From Protula sp. h YS-2021 (lineage: Eukaryota > Annelida > Polychaeta > Sabellida > Serpulidae), in assembly GCA_949752745.1 (NCBI GenBank), contig OX457026.1, forward strand, positions 37,924,723 through 37,988,722: 64,000 bases of DNA. Reading direction: 5' to 3'. This document shows, piece after piece, positions 1-12,712 of the stretch; position 1 is the stretch's first letter; every line of letters begins with the position of its first letter. Made by a program: the position numbers and the translations under genes. The notes beneath the pieces were generated by a model. The model was not told the origin of the DNA. It saw only the letters and a list, made by a program, of their open reading frames with translations, and searched no databases.

Positions 1-190
1 ATAATAAAATATTTTTTTTGGGCGAGTCGTCCATGCCTTTGGGTGAGTTGTCCAAAATTTTGGGTGAGTCGTCCAAAATTATTGGGTGAGTTGTCCAAAA
101 TTTTGGGTGAGTCGTCCAAGATTTTGGGTGAGTTGTCCAAGGATTTTTTGGGTGAGTTGGTTTTTGGGTGAGTTGTCTTGCTCCCATAAA
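1..190. repeat. Short tandem repeat array, about 20-bp unit
   Basis: About eight degenerate units of the form TTTTGGGTGAGTYGTCCAA follow one another, with spacing of roughly 18-24 bases. The first copy has GGGCGAG and the others GGGTGAG. The array may start outside the window. No coding potential is seen. Confidence 0.85.
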
Positions 191-411
191 ACCTGCCTGT
201 CGTGACTGGGATGAAAGAAGATTTATGATAAAATCTCAGTAGTGACCACCGTCTAGACCCAGAGTGAAAAGACATTCGAGTAGAAGTTCAGTTTATAGGA
301 ACTGCATACCACATTACTTAACTTGAACTTAGACGTATAAAAAAGAAATTAAGGATTAAGATGCCCACAAGTCAGGTACGTATCTCACCCTACCTCCCCT
401 CCCCCTTAAGG

Positions 412-522
412 AAACATACATATGATGTGTCCAAAAGACGGATTACGGAACACCGTTATCCCATTCCGAATGGGATAACGGTGTTCCGTAATCCGTCTTT
501 TGGACACATCATATGTATGTTT
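412..522. repeat. Perfect palindrome, 55-bp arms
   Basis: Positions 412-466 are the exact reverse complement of 468-522, with a single C (467) between the arms. The arms contain GGATTACGGAACACCG. No clear target duplication flanks it. It could be a foldback MITE or a recent inverted duplication. The rest of 190-1317 holds no exon I can recognise. Confidence 0.85.
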
Positions 523-1261
523 ATATATTCAGATGTATCTATATAAGGTAAAATGTCTTATAATTCTGACATAGTGAAAAATGGTCAAACTAAGACTTTG
601 TAAACGGAAGGGGTAGGATGGTTGTTGGGGGAAATATTCATTTTGTTTACGAAAACAACACGGCAATGGCTGGCTAAAAAGTGTCTGACATGTTCGGGTA
701 CACTGATTTTGGTGGTGGCCGCTGTAGTTTTGTTTGTAGAGAATTTATTTTCCAGGCGGACAGATAAAAAACATGGAAACAGAGGAACTAGTGACAGGAA
801 GGGGCGGGGGGGCTGTAAGAAAAAAAATCGGTGCATACTGCGCGAATGGCCCCTCGTGCTGTTTTACGGGAACACGTTAATCTATGGACGACTAGCCCAT
901 AATGTTCGCTAAAGGCCAAGCTACAACTATAAAAAGACGCAAAGCGAATCTAACTTTTAGTTGAACTGATTGTTTGTGACGGAGGATGGTCAACACCTCC
1001 CCAAAGGCATTAGTATTTCCCGAATTACTAAAAAATGACCCACTTAAAATAATAAAATAATGATAATAATAATAATAACCCACAAAGATATAGGGTCATA
1101 TAGTTAAACAACGTAATTTTTATAGAAAATAGTCGTAATTCGGATATAAGGGCAGTTAAAATATTCGTCGTCTTCATTTTTTTAAATACGTCACGCGAAA
1201 ACACTGTGATTGAAGCTGTGTCACTGTGTGTGTGTCGGAGGGGGGGGGGGGGCGTTGATAG

Positions 1262-3043
<1,782 letters not shown>

Positions 3044-3331
3044 AAAACAATTATGTATATAGTATTCTTCTTGTATTAGGGGGACTTGTACATACAGTGT
3101 AACATAACTGCGTACACACAGCTGCGTGGGATGGAGGTATGTTGTTTGCGGGAAAAAAAACTTGTGCTGCAGAGCTGGATTTGAAAGCTTTTATAAAGCG
3201 GTTACTTGTTGGCAAATCGTCGCTTAAGCCATACATTTTGAAAGAATCATTTTCATACTGATTTTAGAAGTTATAAAGTGATCTTTTTTCTGTCAGGTTT
3301 AAATGTTTATTCAAAAACAAATTAAGTGTAA

Positions 3332-3337
3332 AATAAA
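3332..3337 (+). terminator. Candidate poly(A) signal of the Rab10 gene
   Basis: AATAAA lies 289 bases past the Rab10 stop codon. It is the first such hexamer after the stop in what is probably the 3' UTR. Others occur further on, so the true 3' end is not fixed. Confidence 0.4.
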
Positions 3338-6300
3338 ATTAATAAGCAAGTGAATTGTTTCACCGAAATGAGTGCTGCGCAAAGAAACAGACAAGTTTGT
3401 GCATCATTGTAAGAGATGTGCGAAGCATGCTGTAAAACAGAAATTATAATTCTTTTACGTTTGGTCAACATAAAAGTGACACAATAATTATTATAGAGTG
3501 AGTGCATCCAACATGTCTTGTGTCTTTTTTTTTCTCTCTTTTTTGCGATTTCCAGTTTTTCATTAAAAAGATCTTTTGTGGTTATAAACTCAAAATATCA
3601 TACAGAAGTTCCGCAATATCGGTTAAACTGACGTAATTTTGATGTCGTGGTCAAGTGTTCTCCATATTAAAGGTATCGCTTGTCATAAACTATGAGTTAT
3701 GGCGATGTATTTTCTGCCCCTTACGTGTGTTTATAACGAGGTTCTACTGTATTTTATAAACTGTGATTGTTAGGGATTTAATTTTTATCCGTTTAATTTT
3801 TAACAATATATGTGTACAACTGATCAAGCAACGCAACTCCTAAAATGTACAACTAAGGTTGTTTTGATGTTTAAAAAGAATATCAGCTTGAATACTGTTC
3901 TGTTCGTTCGAGAGAAAATTAAGTGTGGAATGCAGCGCAAGAAATAGAGACCATACTGGTGTGTGCGGTAAGCTCCATTTCGCAATAAGTTACACTGTAA
4001 AACTTCCTGTGAGGTAACCGTTGTGAATTAACACCTTTAAGCGATGGGCGGCCCGCTACGCTTTACAGTGCATGCAGGATGAACTTGTAAAATTTGCCTG
4101 TCCGGCGGGCCACGGAAATTCACAGCAAAGGTTAGGTGGCCAACTTTTTGAAGTTAAATTCTGATCCTGTAAGTCGGGTTGCCAAGTTTTTTCACACATT
4201 TATTAGTAAGCGGTCTGGTTTGTTGACAGAAAACAACATTTCAACTACTGACTGGCTGTCGAAAGCTAAAGCGAATTTCCATCGTTAAAATTAATGAGCC
4301 AATGGATTTTATATTATAACGTAAATAAAATAAAACATTTTGGTTTTCATTTCCGCAATGGTTTGTAATTTGGTGACGTTTGGATGTAATTTTTTTTCTA
4401 ATAACGTTCGCCATGTAATTTGTGTAGTCTTTAATGTCGCTTTCCATATACTTTATTCTCGGTAATAATGTTAGTCATTCGTTCATGTAAAACTGTGGCA
4501 CGGAAAAAGGTGAATGTTGAAGAGGGTTAAGTTAAATATTCACTCAAAGGCAATTCGAAACGATTTGTATATAGTATACACAGTTTGTGGGTGGGTGGCG
4601 GAGTGTTCCCCTAATGCGTACGCTTGTTCTTAAGATCCGACAAAACTGTTTAAAAAAAACAGCGAAAAGAGTATGATGTAATGCGGTATGTGCGGAGAGG
4701 GGAGAAGGGAGGGCTTACGTAACTGAATAGTGGGGTGGGGAGGGCCTCAAACCCAGAGGATTACACATTATGTTGTCGCAAGAGATTTTTGGTTGAGAAT
4801 TGCTGAGGTTAGGAGCAGTAGCCTTCAAATTCCCTTGATATACGATGACACCCCACTGTTAATTGGACAGAAGGTTTTCTTTACGTTTTGCAGTTGTAAA
4901 CTTGGTGATGGTATAATTTCTCTGAAGCTCATTTTGTAGTAAAAGCACGCATGATCCATGCACAACTGTTTTCAGAAAGGTTCACGAAATTGAACCAGCG
5001 ACCTCGTCTTTTCTAATGTAGTACTTGATTCTGTGATTCTGTTAAGGAGGTGTGCAGATGTGTATTTTCTTTCAAGTAGTTGGATATCGTCTGAGTCGTA
5101 CGCATAAAGGCGTTTAGGCGGGGAAACCTTGCAAGAGCAAAACACTCTTGAGGTTCGTAAAAACGTGAAGGATTCAGGCGAGAACTCGGCCGTGTTGTCA
5201 TCAGGGTGAGAACAAGTGAAAATAAGTTTGGAGTTAAGAAATTTTTTGCCGTCGTTCGCCGTAGTCATAGGTATTGGCTGTGCTGTATAGCTAATCAGTT
5301 CACTTAGCTTTTGAACACGTTCCGTAAATTAATATCTTTTGACCTGAGACGAATTAATAACAAGTGGACACGACCAATGTCACGATTAAATGGTATTTGC
5401 TACCAGGTATGATGTTTGGATTTTTTTTTTTTTTTTGCATTTTTACAGTACTGTTTCTTAAACGTGTTTCGAGAGGCACTTACATTTGTTTATTTTTCTG
5501 CTACTATTTAACCTAGGAAAAAATGTTTACATCAGTAATGTGTATATGCCATCGTGTGAGGGCAATGGTTTATCTTATCAGTCAGAGTAAGTTAAAATAT
5601 GAATTTTAGCCGTGCCAAGAAATTTAACATGATATAATGTGGCTTGCAATTTGTATGTGTATTATTTAAGATTTATTAGTGATATTGTGCTGCTGATTAA
5701 TGGAAAGCGTGCATAGTCTTGAGAATTACAGACAAAAACTACCAGCAACGGTTATATATGACCACAGTTATGTTACAGAATGCAGAACCCTTTTTTTTTT
5801 AAAAAAAAAAAAAACGCCTTCTCTCCCAGACTAAGGGTTAAATTCATAAAATACTGAAATAATTAAAAGTTTATTTGTATGTTTAAAAGAAAATAAATTT
5901 TCACAATGTCTGGTGGCGGGGCAACAATATCGTAGTATGCGAATTTGTTTCGATCGCCACATACGTTGCATCACGTAGTTATTATATACAGAGTTACCAA
6001 GGCAAATATCGTACACATATCTCTCACAAAAGGTTACTTAAATTTGTAGTTTCTAGCAAGGTGCAACAAAACACAAAACAGAAGAAGAGTAAATCAACAC
6101 AATTTAGAGAACGGATTTCTAAATTAGCCACCTTACTTTTCCATGTCAATGAATGTAAACAAGTGACAGCTCACGCTTTTATGTTGAAAATGGAACAAAA
6201 ATAAAGAAAAAAATGATAATACAGTTAGTAATATAACGGTGAAGTAGCGCGATATTGCTGCACATGTGATACTAATTACATGTACTGATCTTTGCAGAGT

Positions 6301-6870
6301 TGAAACTTTTTATGGACACCAAATCGAAACCGCATTTTTCATATTTAGATTGATTTGCTCTTTTGGGGGCATGCGCATCGTGCTTTCGTTACGCTATGTC
6401 ATTGTGTTGTTGCATATAATGTTGCTTGCCTTTTGTAAACTTCCATAAGGTCGCGATTGTATTTGGAGCTGATAAGGAGGGGATTGTGTCCCTGGAATAA
6501 AGAAAGATACTAGAGCATATTGTCTTTGTTTCGTTGCCATATCCCACGTTATATACGCTTAGATTACGCTTAGGTTTATTCTTGTAAAAACTGGAGCATC
6601 AGTGAGGCAGGATCCCCCGTGTAACACATAATGTCACTGGATATTAGTGAATTCAATGAAACTGGAAATCCTACATTGTCTAACAATTTTTGGTCGATTT
6701 CAAAAAAAGGACGACGTGCACATTTACAATATATATATATTTTCACTGCAAAAAATAGTTTCGGAGAACGCATCTGGACAAAAGCTATCTCCATGCAGAC
6801 AGATTTACATAAACAAGTTTTTCCAAAGTCCCAGCTTACGAAAAGCGATAAGACCAATTCCAGCGTGCAT
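3338..6870. other. Long stretch without a recognisable gene
   Basis: This is AT-rich DNA with homopolymer runs. Its ORFs are short and show no family motifs. Part of it may be Rab10 3' UTR. I see no RNA gene or transposon ends. Confidence 0.5.
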
Positions 6871-6871
6871 T

Positions 6872-7254
6872 ACGACCAGTACGCATGTTGATTTAACTTG
6901 AGTTGATGCGCCGTTCCAGGTTCGGACCAGTGCGCATGTTTATTTAACTTGAGTGGATGCGCGGTTCACACTTCGGACCAGTGCACATGTTTAGCTTGCG
7001 TTGATGCGCGGTTGACATTTCAGACCACAGCGCATGTTAATTTAACTTGCGTCGATGCGCGGTTCTTATTTTAGACCAGTGCGTATGTTTGGTTAACGTG
7101 CATTGATGCGCGGTTTGCATTTAGATCAAGTGCACATGTTTATTTAAGTTACGTTGAAGAGCGGTTCGCATTTCGGACCAGGGCGCATGTTTATGAAACT
7201 TCTGTCGATGCATGGTTCTTATTTCAGACCAATGCGCATGTTAATTTAACTTGT
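6872..7254. repeat. Degenerate tandem array, about 51-bp unit
   Basis: Seven to eight diverged copies of a unit read roughly GACCAGTGCGCATGTT, then TTAACTTG, then GATGCGCGGTT. Copy starts are spaced about 48-52 bases apart. Divergence between units suggests an old satellite-like array. Confidence 0.8.
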
Positions 7255-7279
7255 ACGAGGAGATACATTTTGAAACAAA

Positions 7280-7640
7280 AGTTAACTAAATAAACAACTA
7301 ACTAACGGACGCTATCTGCAAACCGATTTTTTAGCCGATTTCAAAAATAATACGACGTTGCACATCTACAATATATATTTTCACTGCATAAAATTTCAGA
7401 ACGCTGGATCGAATATTTTAGGAAAACATTTCACATTTTTGACAATTTTTGGCCGATTTCAAAAATAATACGACGTTACACACCTTCAATATATGTTCTA
7501 ACCGCATGCCGAAGGAAAAGCTATACGACAAATACTTTCGGAGATATAGCCCGGACACGAGGGCGAACGAAATCGGACAGACAGACAGACAAGCTGAAAC
7601 CTATATCCCCTCGTAACACGAGGGATAACGAGCATTTTGA
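7280..7640. repeat. Dispersed non-coding repeat ending in a GACAGAC tract
   Basis: A segment with CGATTTCAAAAATAATACGA occurs twice (about 7337 and 7454). It ends in GATATAGCCCGGACACGAGG followed by GGACAGACAGACAGAC (7575-7590). Related wording recurs near 17.1-17.35 kb, and similar tracts are at 21.5, 23.4 and 26.6 kb. It looks like a non-autonomous transposon family. The stretch 7641-8860 shows nothing I can name. Confidence 0.55.
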
Positions 7641-8864
7641 ACTACATGTGTATTTAAAAAAAAAACTTGGAGCCCTTTTAGAGTAATTGTTTCTTTCTGA
7701 CTTCCCTAGAATACGTGCAACTTTGCTCAGGCCAGATGTCGGTGAAAGAGATAAGCGCGAGCTTTTGGTCACACCAGGGCGTGGGGGGCTGGTGAGACTG
7801 GCTGGGGGTGAATTGGGTTGATCAAGATTCAATCCGTCACTGCCGTCAGAATCCACATAAATCGCAACACTGGGATACGTAGTCGAATAGCACCATCGTG
7901 CACGCCAAAAAAATCTCGCTTTTAAATGTGATCCAAACTATCCCTGCGTATTATTTACCTGTTACCAGTTACCTGGATTTTCTAGAAAAATATTTCTTAG
8001 TTGCTTTCATCATTGCTAGAAACAGACCATTGTAGAATTCAACACATGAATTACATTTTGCATTATAACTGAACTGAGAATGTCGAAAAAAGGATAAAAG
8101 TGTGTAACTGAAATCAGCCAGCCAGCTTCTGAAAAATTGTTGTGAACAGATGGACGTAAAAACAGATGAAGGCCAATATAGTTGATGATGTCGCCATTTT
8201 TCTTTTTCTGGCGAATCACCGAAAAAAGGTATTTCGTCTAGGGACGACTGTCTAAGAGACATTCACACCAAACTTTTGAGGCCTAACTGGACAGGAGGAA
8301 TTTCGGGGGAAAACTTAAACAAGTTGGTCCAAGAACATGACCCAGCCGAGTTACCAAACAAGGAAAGAGAGAAAAACTCTGAAACGAATACTGTTAGGCC
8401 AAACAACGAGGAACTTTGTTTCTGAAAGTAACTTATTCATAATTTTAATTTCAAAAAGTGACGCCGTTTTGTCAGGTTTTCGTCAATCGTCAAAAAAAGT
8501 AATAGCCAGGAAGGGGACCACCCAGGTAACAATTGGAGCGAACTGTAGGAGGAGTAGCATTTTAAAGAAAAAGTTTAACATACGCACATACATTTAAGCC
8601 CCCTATACTGATACGACTAACCCAGTCCGCCAAAGTCGGCTGGGTTAAAAAAAACTACAGCGGCCAGTGCACACAAAACGTGAGTACAAGCTTGTGTTAC
8701 ACATTTTCAATCGACACCTATTTAGTTCCTTTTTTTAATAAACAAAAACCAATGTCTCCCAGACTAAATCCATAAACTCTCAATAACCATTATCCTTGTT
8801 TTATTACTGAAACATAGTCATATTTCATTGTAAAAAAAAACCCTAAAAAATAAACAAAACTAAA

Positions 8865-9190
8865 TTCTGGTCACTAAAACGGATTTTACCGTACTTCTTT
8901 TTTGTCCGAATCTGGGAGGTGGTCGCTAAAATTGGTTTAATGTACGTCCTTTGTATCCGAATCTGGAAGTTGGTCACTACAGCAGTTTAACTGTACGTCA
9001 CATTTTTATCCGAGTCTGGAAGTTGGTCAAGACAGGCAGGTTTTAGCGTACGTCTTATCTGAATCTGAAAGCGGTCACGACGAACATCTTTTTCTTTACA
9101 TCTTTTTATCCAGGTATTGACGGTGGTCGTTGAAAATAGGTTTTGCCAAAGTCTTTTTTTTTATCCGGGCTGTAAGTTGCTCGCTACATC
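8865..9190. repeat. Degenerate tandem array, about 60-bp unit
   Basis: Five or so units carry the core TCCGAATCTGGAAGTTGGTC followed by a variable T-rich spacer and GTACGTC. The reverse complement of the same unit forms the array at 50.48-51.37 kb. The stretch 9191-9750 holds nothing else recognisable. Confidence 0.7.
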
Positions 9191-9759
9191 ACCACTTTCC
9201 TACTTCATAGTTTTTTTTTCTTTTGGCTTTTTTTCTTTAACGCAACCCTAACCCTTTTACCCAAGGTTAAGGTAACTATGTACCCTAAGTGCAGTTACAG
9301 CCATGATATAATACCTTGTCTTCGTATATTTCCCTAAGCCAAAAAGCACTAGGACATTCTTCACATTTGCGCAACAGATGACTCACCTCGGTCACTTGAC
9401 CCGTCCCCTAGAAATCCGGTTACGCTTCGGCATGCTTTCAGCCTGATAGATTTAGGCCTTAGATGCTAGTTTCTGCTCGTGGGATATGTTATTCATTCTT
9501 TTGGAAATGTCGATGTTTATTTGTCGGGAAGTACGGTATCCGCATACATTGGCTCGGGCTCCCAAACTTTTTAGAATTCTGTTCTAATTAATGCTTAGAT
9601 ATGCATTCCGCGACCCTTGACAAAGGTGTGTATTTGCAAGTGCGTTCTGATGGCAGCGTCATCAACCTACGTACGTTTGTCGCGCGTGCGCAAGTAGTGG
9701 AAACGCTGATCGTGATCTGCCCTTTGCTCATGACTTGAAGCATAAATTCCATCCCATGG

Positions 9760-10185
9760 CAGCATAGTGAAAGCCAGTTCAGCGTTTGGTAGACTATCGC
9801 ACGGGCTTTAGAGTACCAGAGGCATCACACTTAAGACGAAAATAAACGTTTAAAATGACGTCGTTATATCCACACTGCTCTGCGGTAGTGAACCATAGAC
9901 ACTTACAGAAGACATATACGTCAAACAGACTCCTTCGACATGATGTATCTCCGTAAAATATGTCGCATCAAGTGGCAAGATAAAGTACCGAAAACCGAGG
10001 TCTTAAGACGACGAACTAGCAGCGCAGCCAAACTCATTTGTAGTCAGCTGCGCTGGGTGGGATGTGTCAGTAACATGGACGACTCTCGCATTCCGAAAGC
10101 CTTGTCTTATGATCCGCTGAAGGATATCGTCATAACGGCCTTGTGTCGTCGATACAAAGACACTCTTAAGTCCAATTTGAAGTTA
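9760..10185 (+). mobile_element. LINE relic, C-terminal end of an RT ORF
   Basis: Broken frames read ASSAFGRL near 9770, then KWQDKVPKTEVLRR (from about 9970), QLRWVGC, MDDSRIPKALSYD and RRYKDTLKSNLK. This is the region after the reverse transcriptase in a large LINE family, where KASSAFGRL, IKWQD, QLRW.GHV and MDDSRIPK are recurrent. Frameshifts make it non-functional. A second inverted-repeat element starts right at its 3' end. Confidence 0.8.
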
Positions 10186-11235
10186 TTGGTTCACTCAATT
10201 ACATTGTCAAGTCACTACGTTTGTAAAGTCACTGATTTTAAGTCTACAAAATCTGACAGGTTCACTGAAATAAGTCTAAATAGGCCAGAGTTAGGTTTCT
10301 TGATCGTTGTTTCTTTCTCGGTGTCTGTAATTAACCCATGGCACTGACCTGACTTTAGTGAAAACTGTTAATCAGTTACCCACCCGCAATTACTTTAGGA
10401 TAAATGGGATGCTGTGTACCAAAGTGATGGAAATTATACCGTTCGAAATTATAAAATTTGTTTGGCTTCGATAATTTCGCTTTTCATCCTGTTTACTCCT
10501 TTTAATCCTGTTTCAGAATCAGCTTGTTTTTCGCTTGCAAGGTACTCTTGAAATAATTCAGCAAAAAGTATTCTGTCGTTTTTAGTACACATAAATTCAG
10601 TTGAACAGAAATTCAGGTACGATTTGGCGAAAAATTTTGGCTGGAACGTAAACCCCATCCCGATAAGCCCATCTATGTATATTTCTTAACGAAAAAAATA
10701 CCATCACAACCCAGAGCACGTCATTGGTCAACATTAAGGGAATACCTCAATGTGAATCAAAAAGTAATAAGAAGTTTGTTGTTTGTTTGTATTGTTCTTT
10801 AGATCCCTTTCAACTGCTATGGTCATATCGGGATCCCCCTGCCACATTATACTGAAATGGGGCATTCCAGCCCTCCCTCTAACCCTTACATGTGGAGTGC
10901 CTCACAGGGTAGCAAGGAGGAGTCCCAATTTTTAAGTCTTAGGTATGACCCGACCGGGGTTTGAACAGTAATAAGAAGACCCGAGTAGTTTAACGAGCCT
11001 GTATTAAATAGGTGCATTAGGTGTATAGCCTGTATTAAATAACAAATGCAATTCACCAGGGTCAGATCACAATACAGAGTAAATTGTTCAATATCATTGA
11101 ACTCTATTAATTACGGTTTATAGTTCGAAATAAATAATGAAAAACCGAACAATACATTTAAAATCATTTCAGTGAATCTGTCACATTCTGAAGTCTTAAA
11201 GTCAGTGACTTACAATGTCGCTAAGTGAACCAATG
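10186..11235. mobile_element. Non-autonomous element with about 90-bp inverted ends
   Basis: The left end (10186-10275) opens TTGGTTCACTCAATTACATT and contains AAGTCACTGATTTTAAGTC and TTCACTGAAAT. The reverse complement of about 11160-11235 carries the same words in the same order with a short gap. The interior has no transposase. Left and right limits are approximate because I could not fix a target duplication. Confidence 0.5.
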
Positions 11236-11339
11236 ACTTGACAAAGCTACAGCGAATCTGTCAAATCAGTGACTTCGTAAAGTCACTTTTCACTCAGCGA
11301 CATTGTAGAAGACAGTCTGGTGACAAAATTTGACAGAAT

Positions 11340-11640
11340 CTTTTGGAACTAGCAAACAACGATACCATCAAGTTTGAACATTCTCCGTTGTTTAGTGGCT
11401 GAGAAATTTTGCACAAAATTTTTTATGTCATGGCGTCATACACCTTCCCCAATAACGCAAAACGCGGCAAAAAATTGTCCGACCTACCCGAGGAATAAAC
11501 AGACCAAGTTTGAAGTCGATCGATGTTCTGGAAGTATGTTGCACAAAACATTTCGTTTACAACAGACTGACACACATACACAGGGCATACAAAAACTATT
11601 GGTCAGGGATACAAAATAAAAGCTATTGCTACTTTTACTA
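11340..11640. repeat. Dispersed repeat, copy of the 17.3-17.9 kb family
   Basis: Phrases such as GTTTGAACATTCTCCG, GTGGCTGAGAAATTTTGCAC, AAGTTTGAAGTCGATC and AGACTGACACACATACACA recur in diverged form at 17340-17880. No ORF of note. From 11641 to 12391 only simple repeats and unannotatable sequence are seen. Confidence 0.6.
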
Positions 11641-12391
11641 AAGTGCTTTAGTCAAACATAACACGTGTCATGCAAGGCACGTGTTCAAACAAGTGATTGC
11701 GACACGCTACGACACATTAGTAACTTGTGATCCCTTTTTTCTCAAAATTAGCAGATGATATACTTCGGGGAAGAACTGACCTGCTCTGAAACTATGTGTT
11801 GAAAATTGTTTGTTTGTTTGTTTTTTTTGTTTATTTGGTGTTTAAGGTCCCAACTATGATGGGTGTATTGGGATGCACTTGCTAAAGGAACAAGTGGGAG
11901 AAAAAGAAGGAAGACTGAAGAAATATTAAAAGAGGAGTGTTGAAAATACAGAAGTTCTTCCAAGTAACAGGCTTTATGAGCCGCAGGCATTACTGGCGAC
12001 AGTGTGTTATCTATATGGAAGCAAAACTGCCCGCATATGCCCCCAAATGTCAAGATTAGTTTGGGTTTCTATGCCCCGTGCTAAATTTTTAATCCCTTGT
12101 GTACCGAAGAAAGTTTCATCACATAAATTTTAGAACTTTTCTATTAATATAATGCGAGGACAGACTTTAAAAAATCCGATTTTACCATTATTTCCACCAA
12201 TTTTTGGCGAATCGCGAAAAAAGAAATAGTATGGTAGGTTCTAGTGCCCACTACTCAAGGCCCTGATTCTGTAGAAGCTGGAACTACAAAGGACAGTTAA
12301 CTACGGACACACACTGAATTGACTGAATCAACAACGCCTTTGAAACCAGAAGTGAATCCAGTTTTAGTCGCATGTTGAATGCTCTATTGAA

Positions 12392-12397
12392 TTTATT
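12392..12397 (-). terminator. Candidate poly(A) signal of the UPF0488 gene
   Basis: TTTATT on the + strand is AATAAA on the - strand, about 315 bases past the UPF0488 stop codon (12713-12715). Confidence 0.35.
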
Positions 12398-12712
12398 AAC
12401 TGCATGATTGTACAAATTCACTGTTTTACTAATCCAGATGATGGATAACATTATTCCATTGAAAGTGTTGGCTAAAGCACACTAAGTCTTCAACATTAAC
12501 TTCTTTAATCAAGTTAAGTTCACATGGGCCACTTAGAGCCATCGTGAAATGCGGTGTAACACGTCACTTTCTCACTTTTTGCAAATTTTCATTGCTTTAC
12601 GTAAGAGAACTTAAGAGTGACCACTCGAGGCGCATGTGCAGGTATCTGACCGACCCATACACCAGATCGCACATACAAATGCTGCTATTAAAGGCCCAAA
12701 CTCGAGTCGCCC

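Noticed and set aside
8337..8597. 86-codon + strand ORF
   Set aside because: No recognisable motif, no splice or promoter context, and composition like the surrounding repeat DNA.
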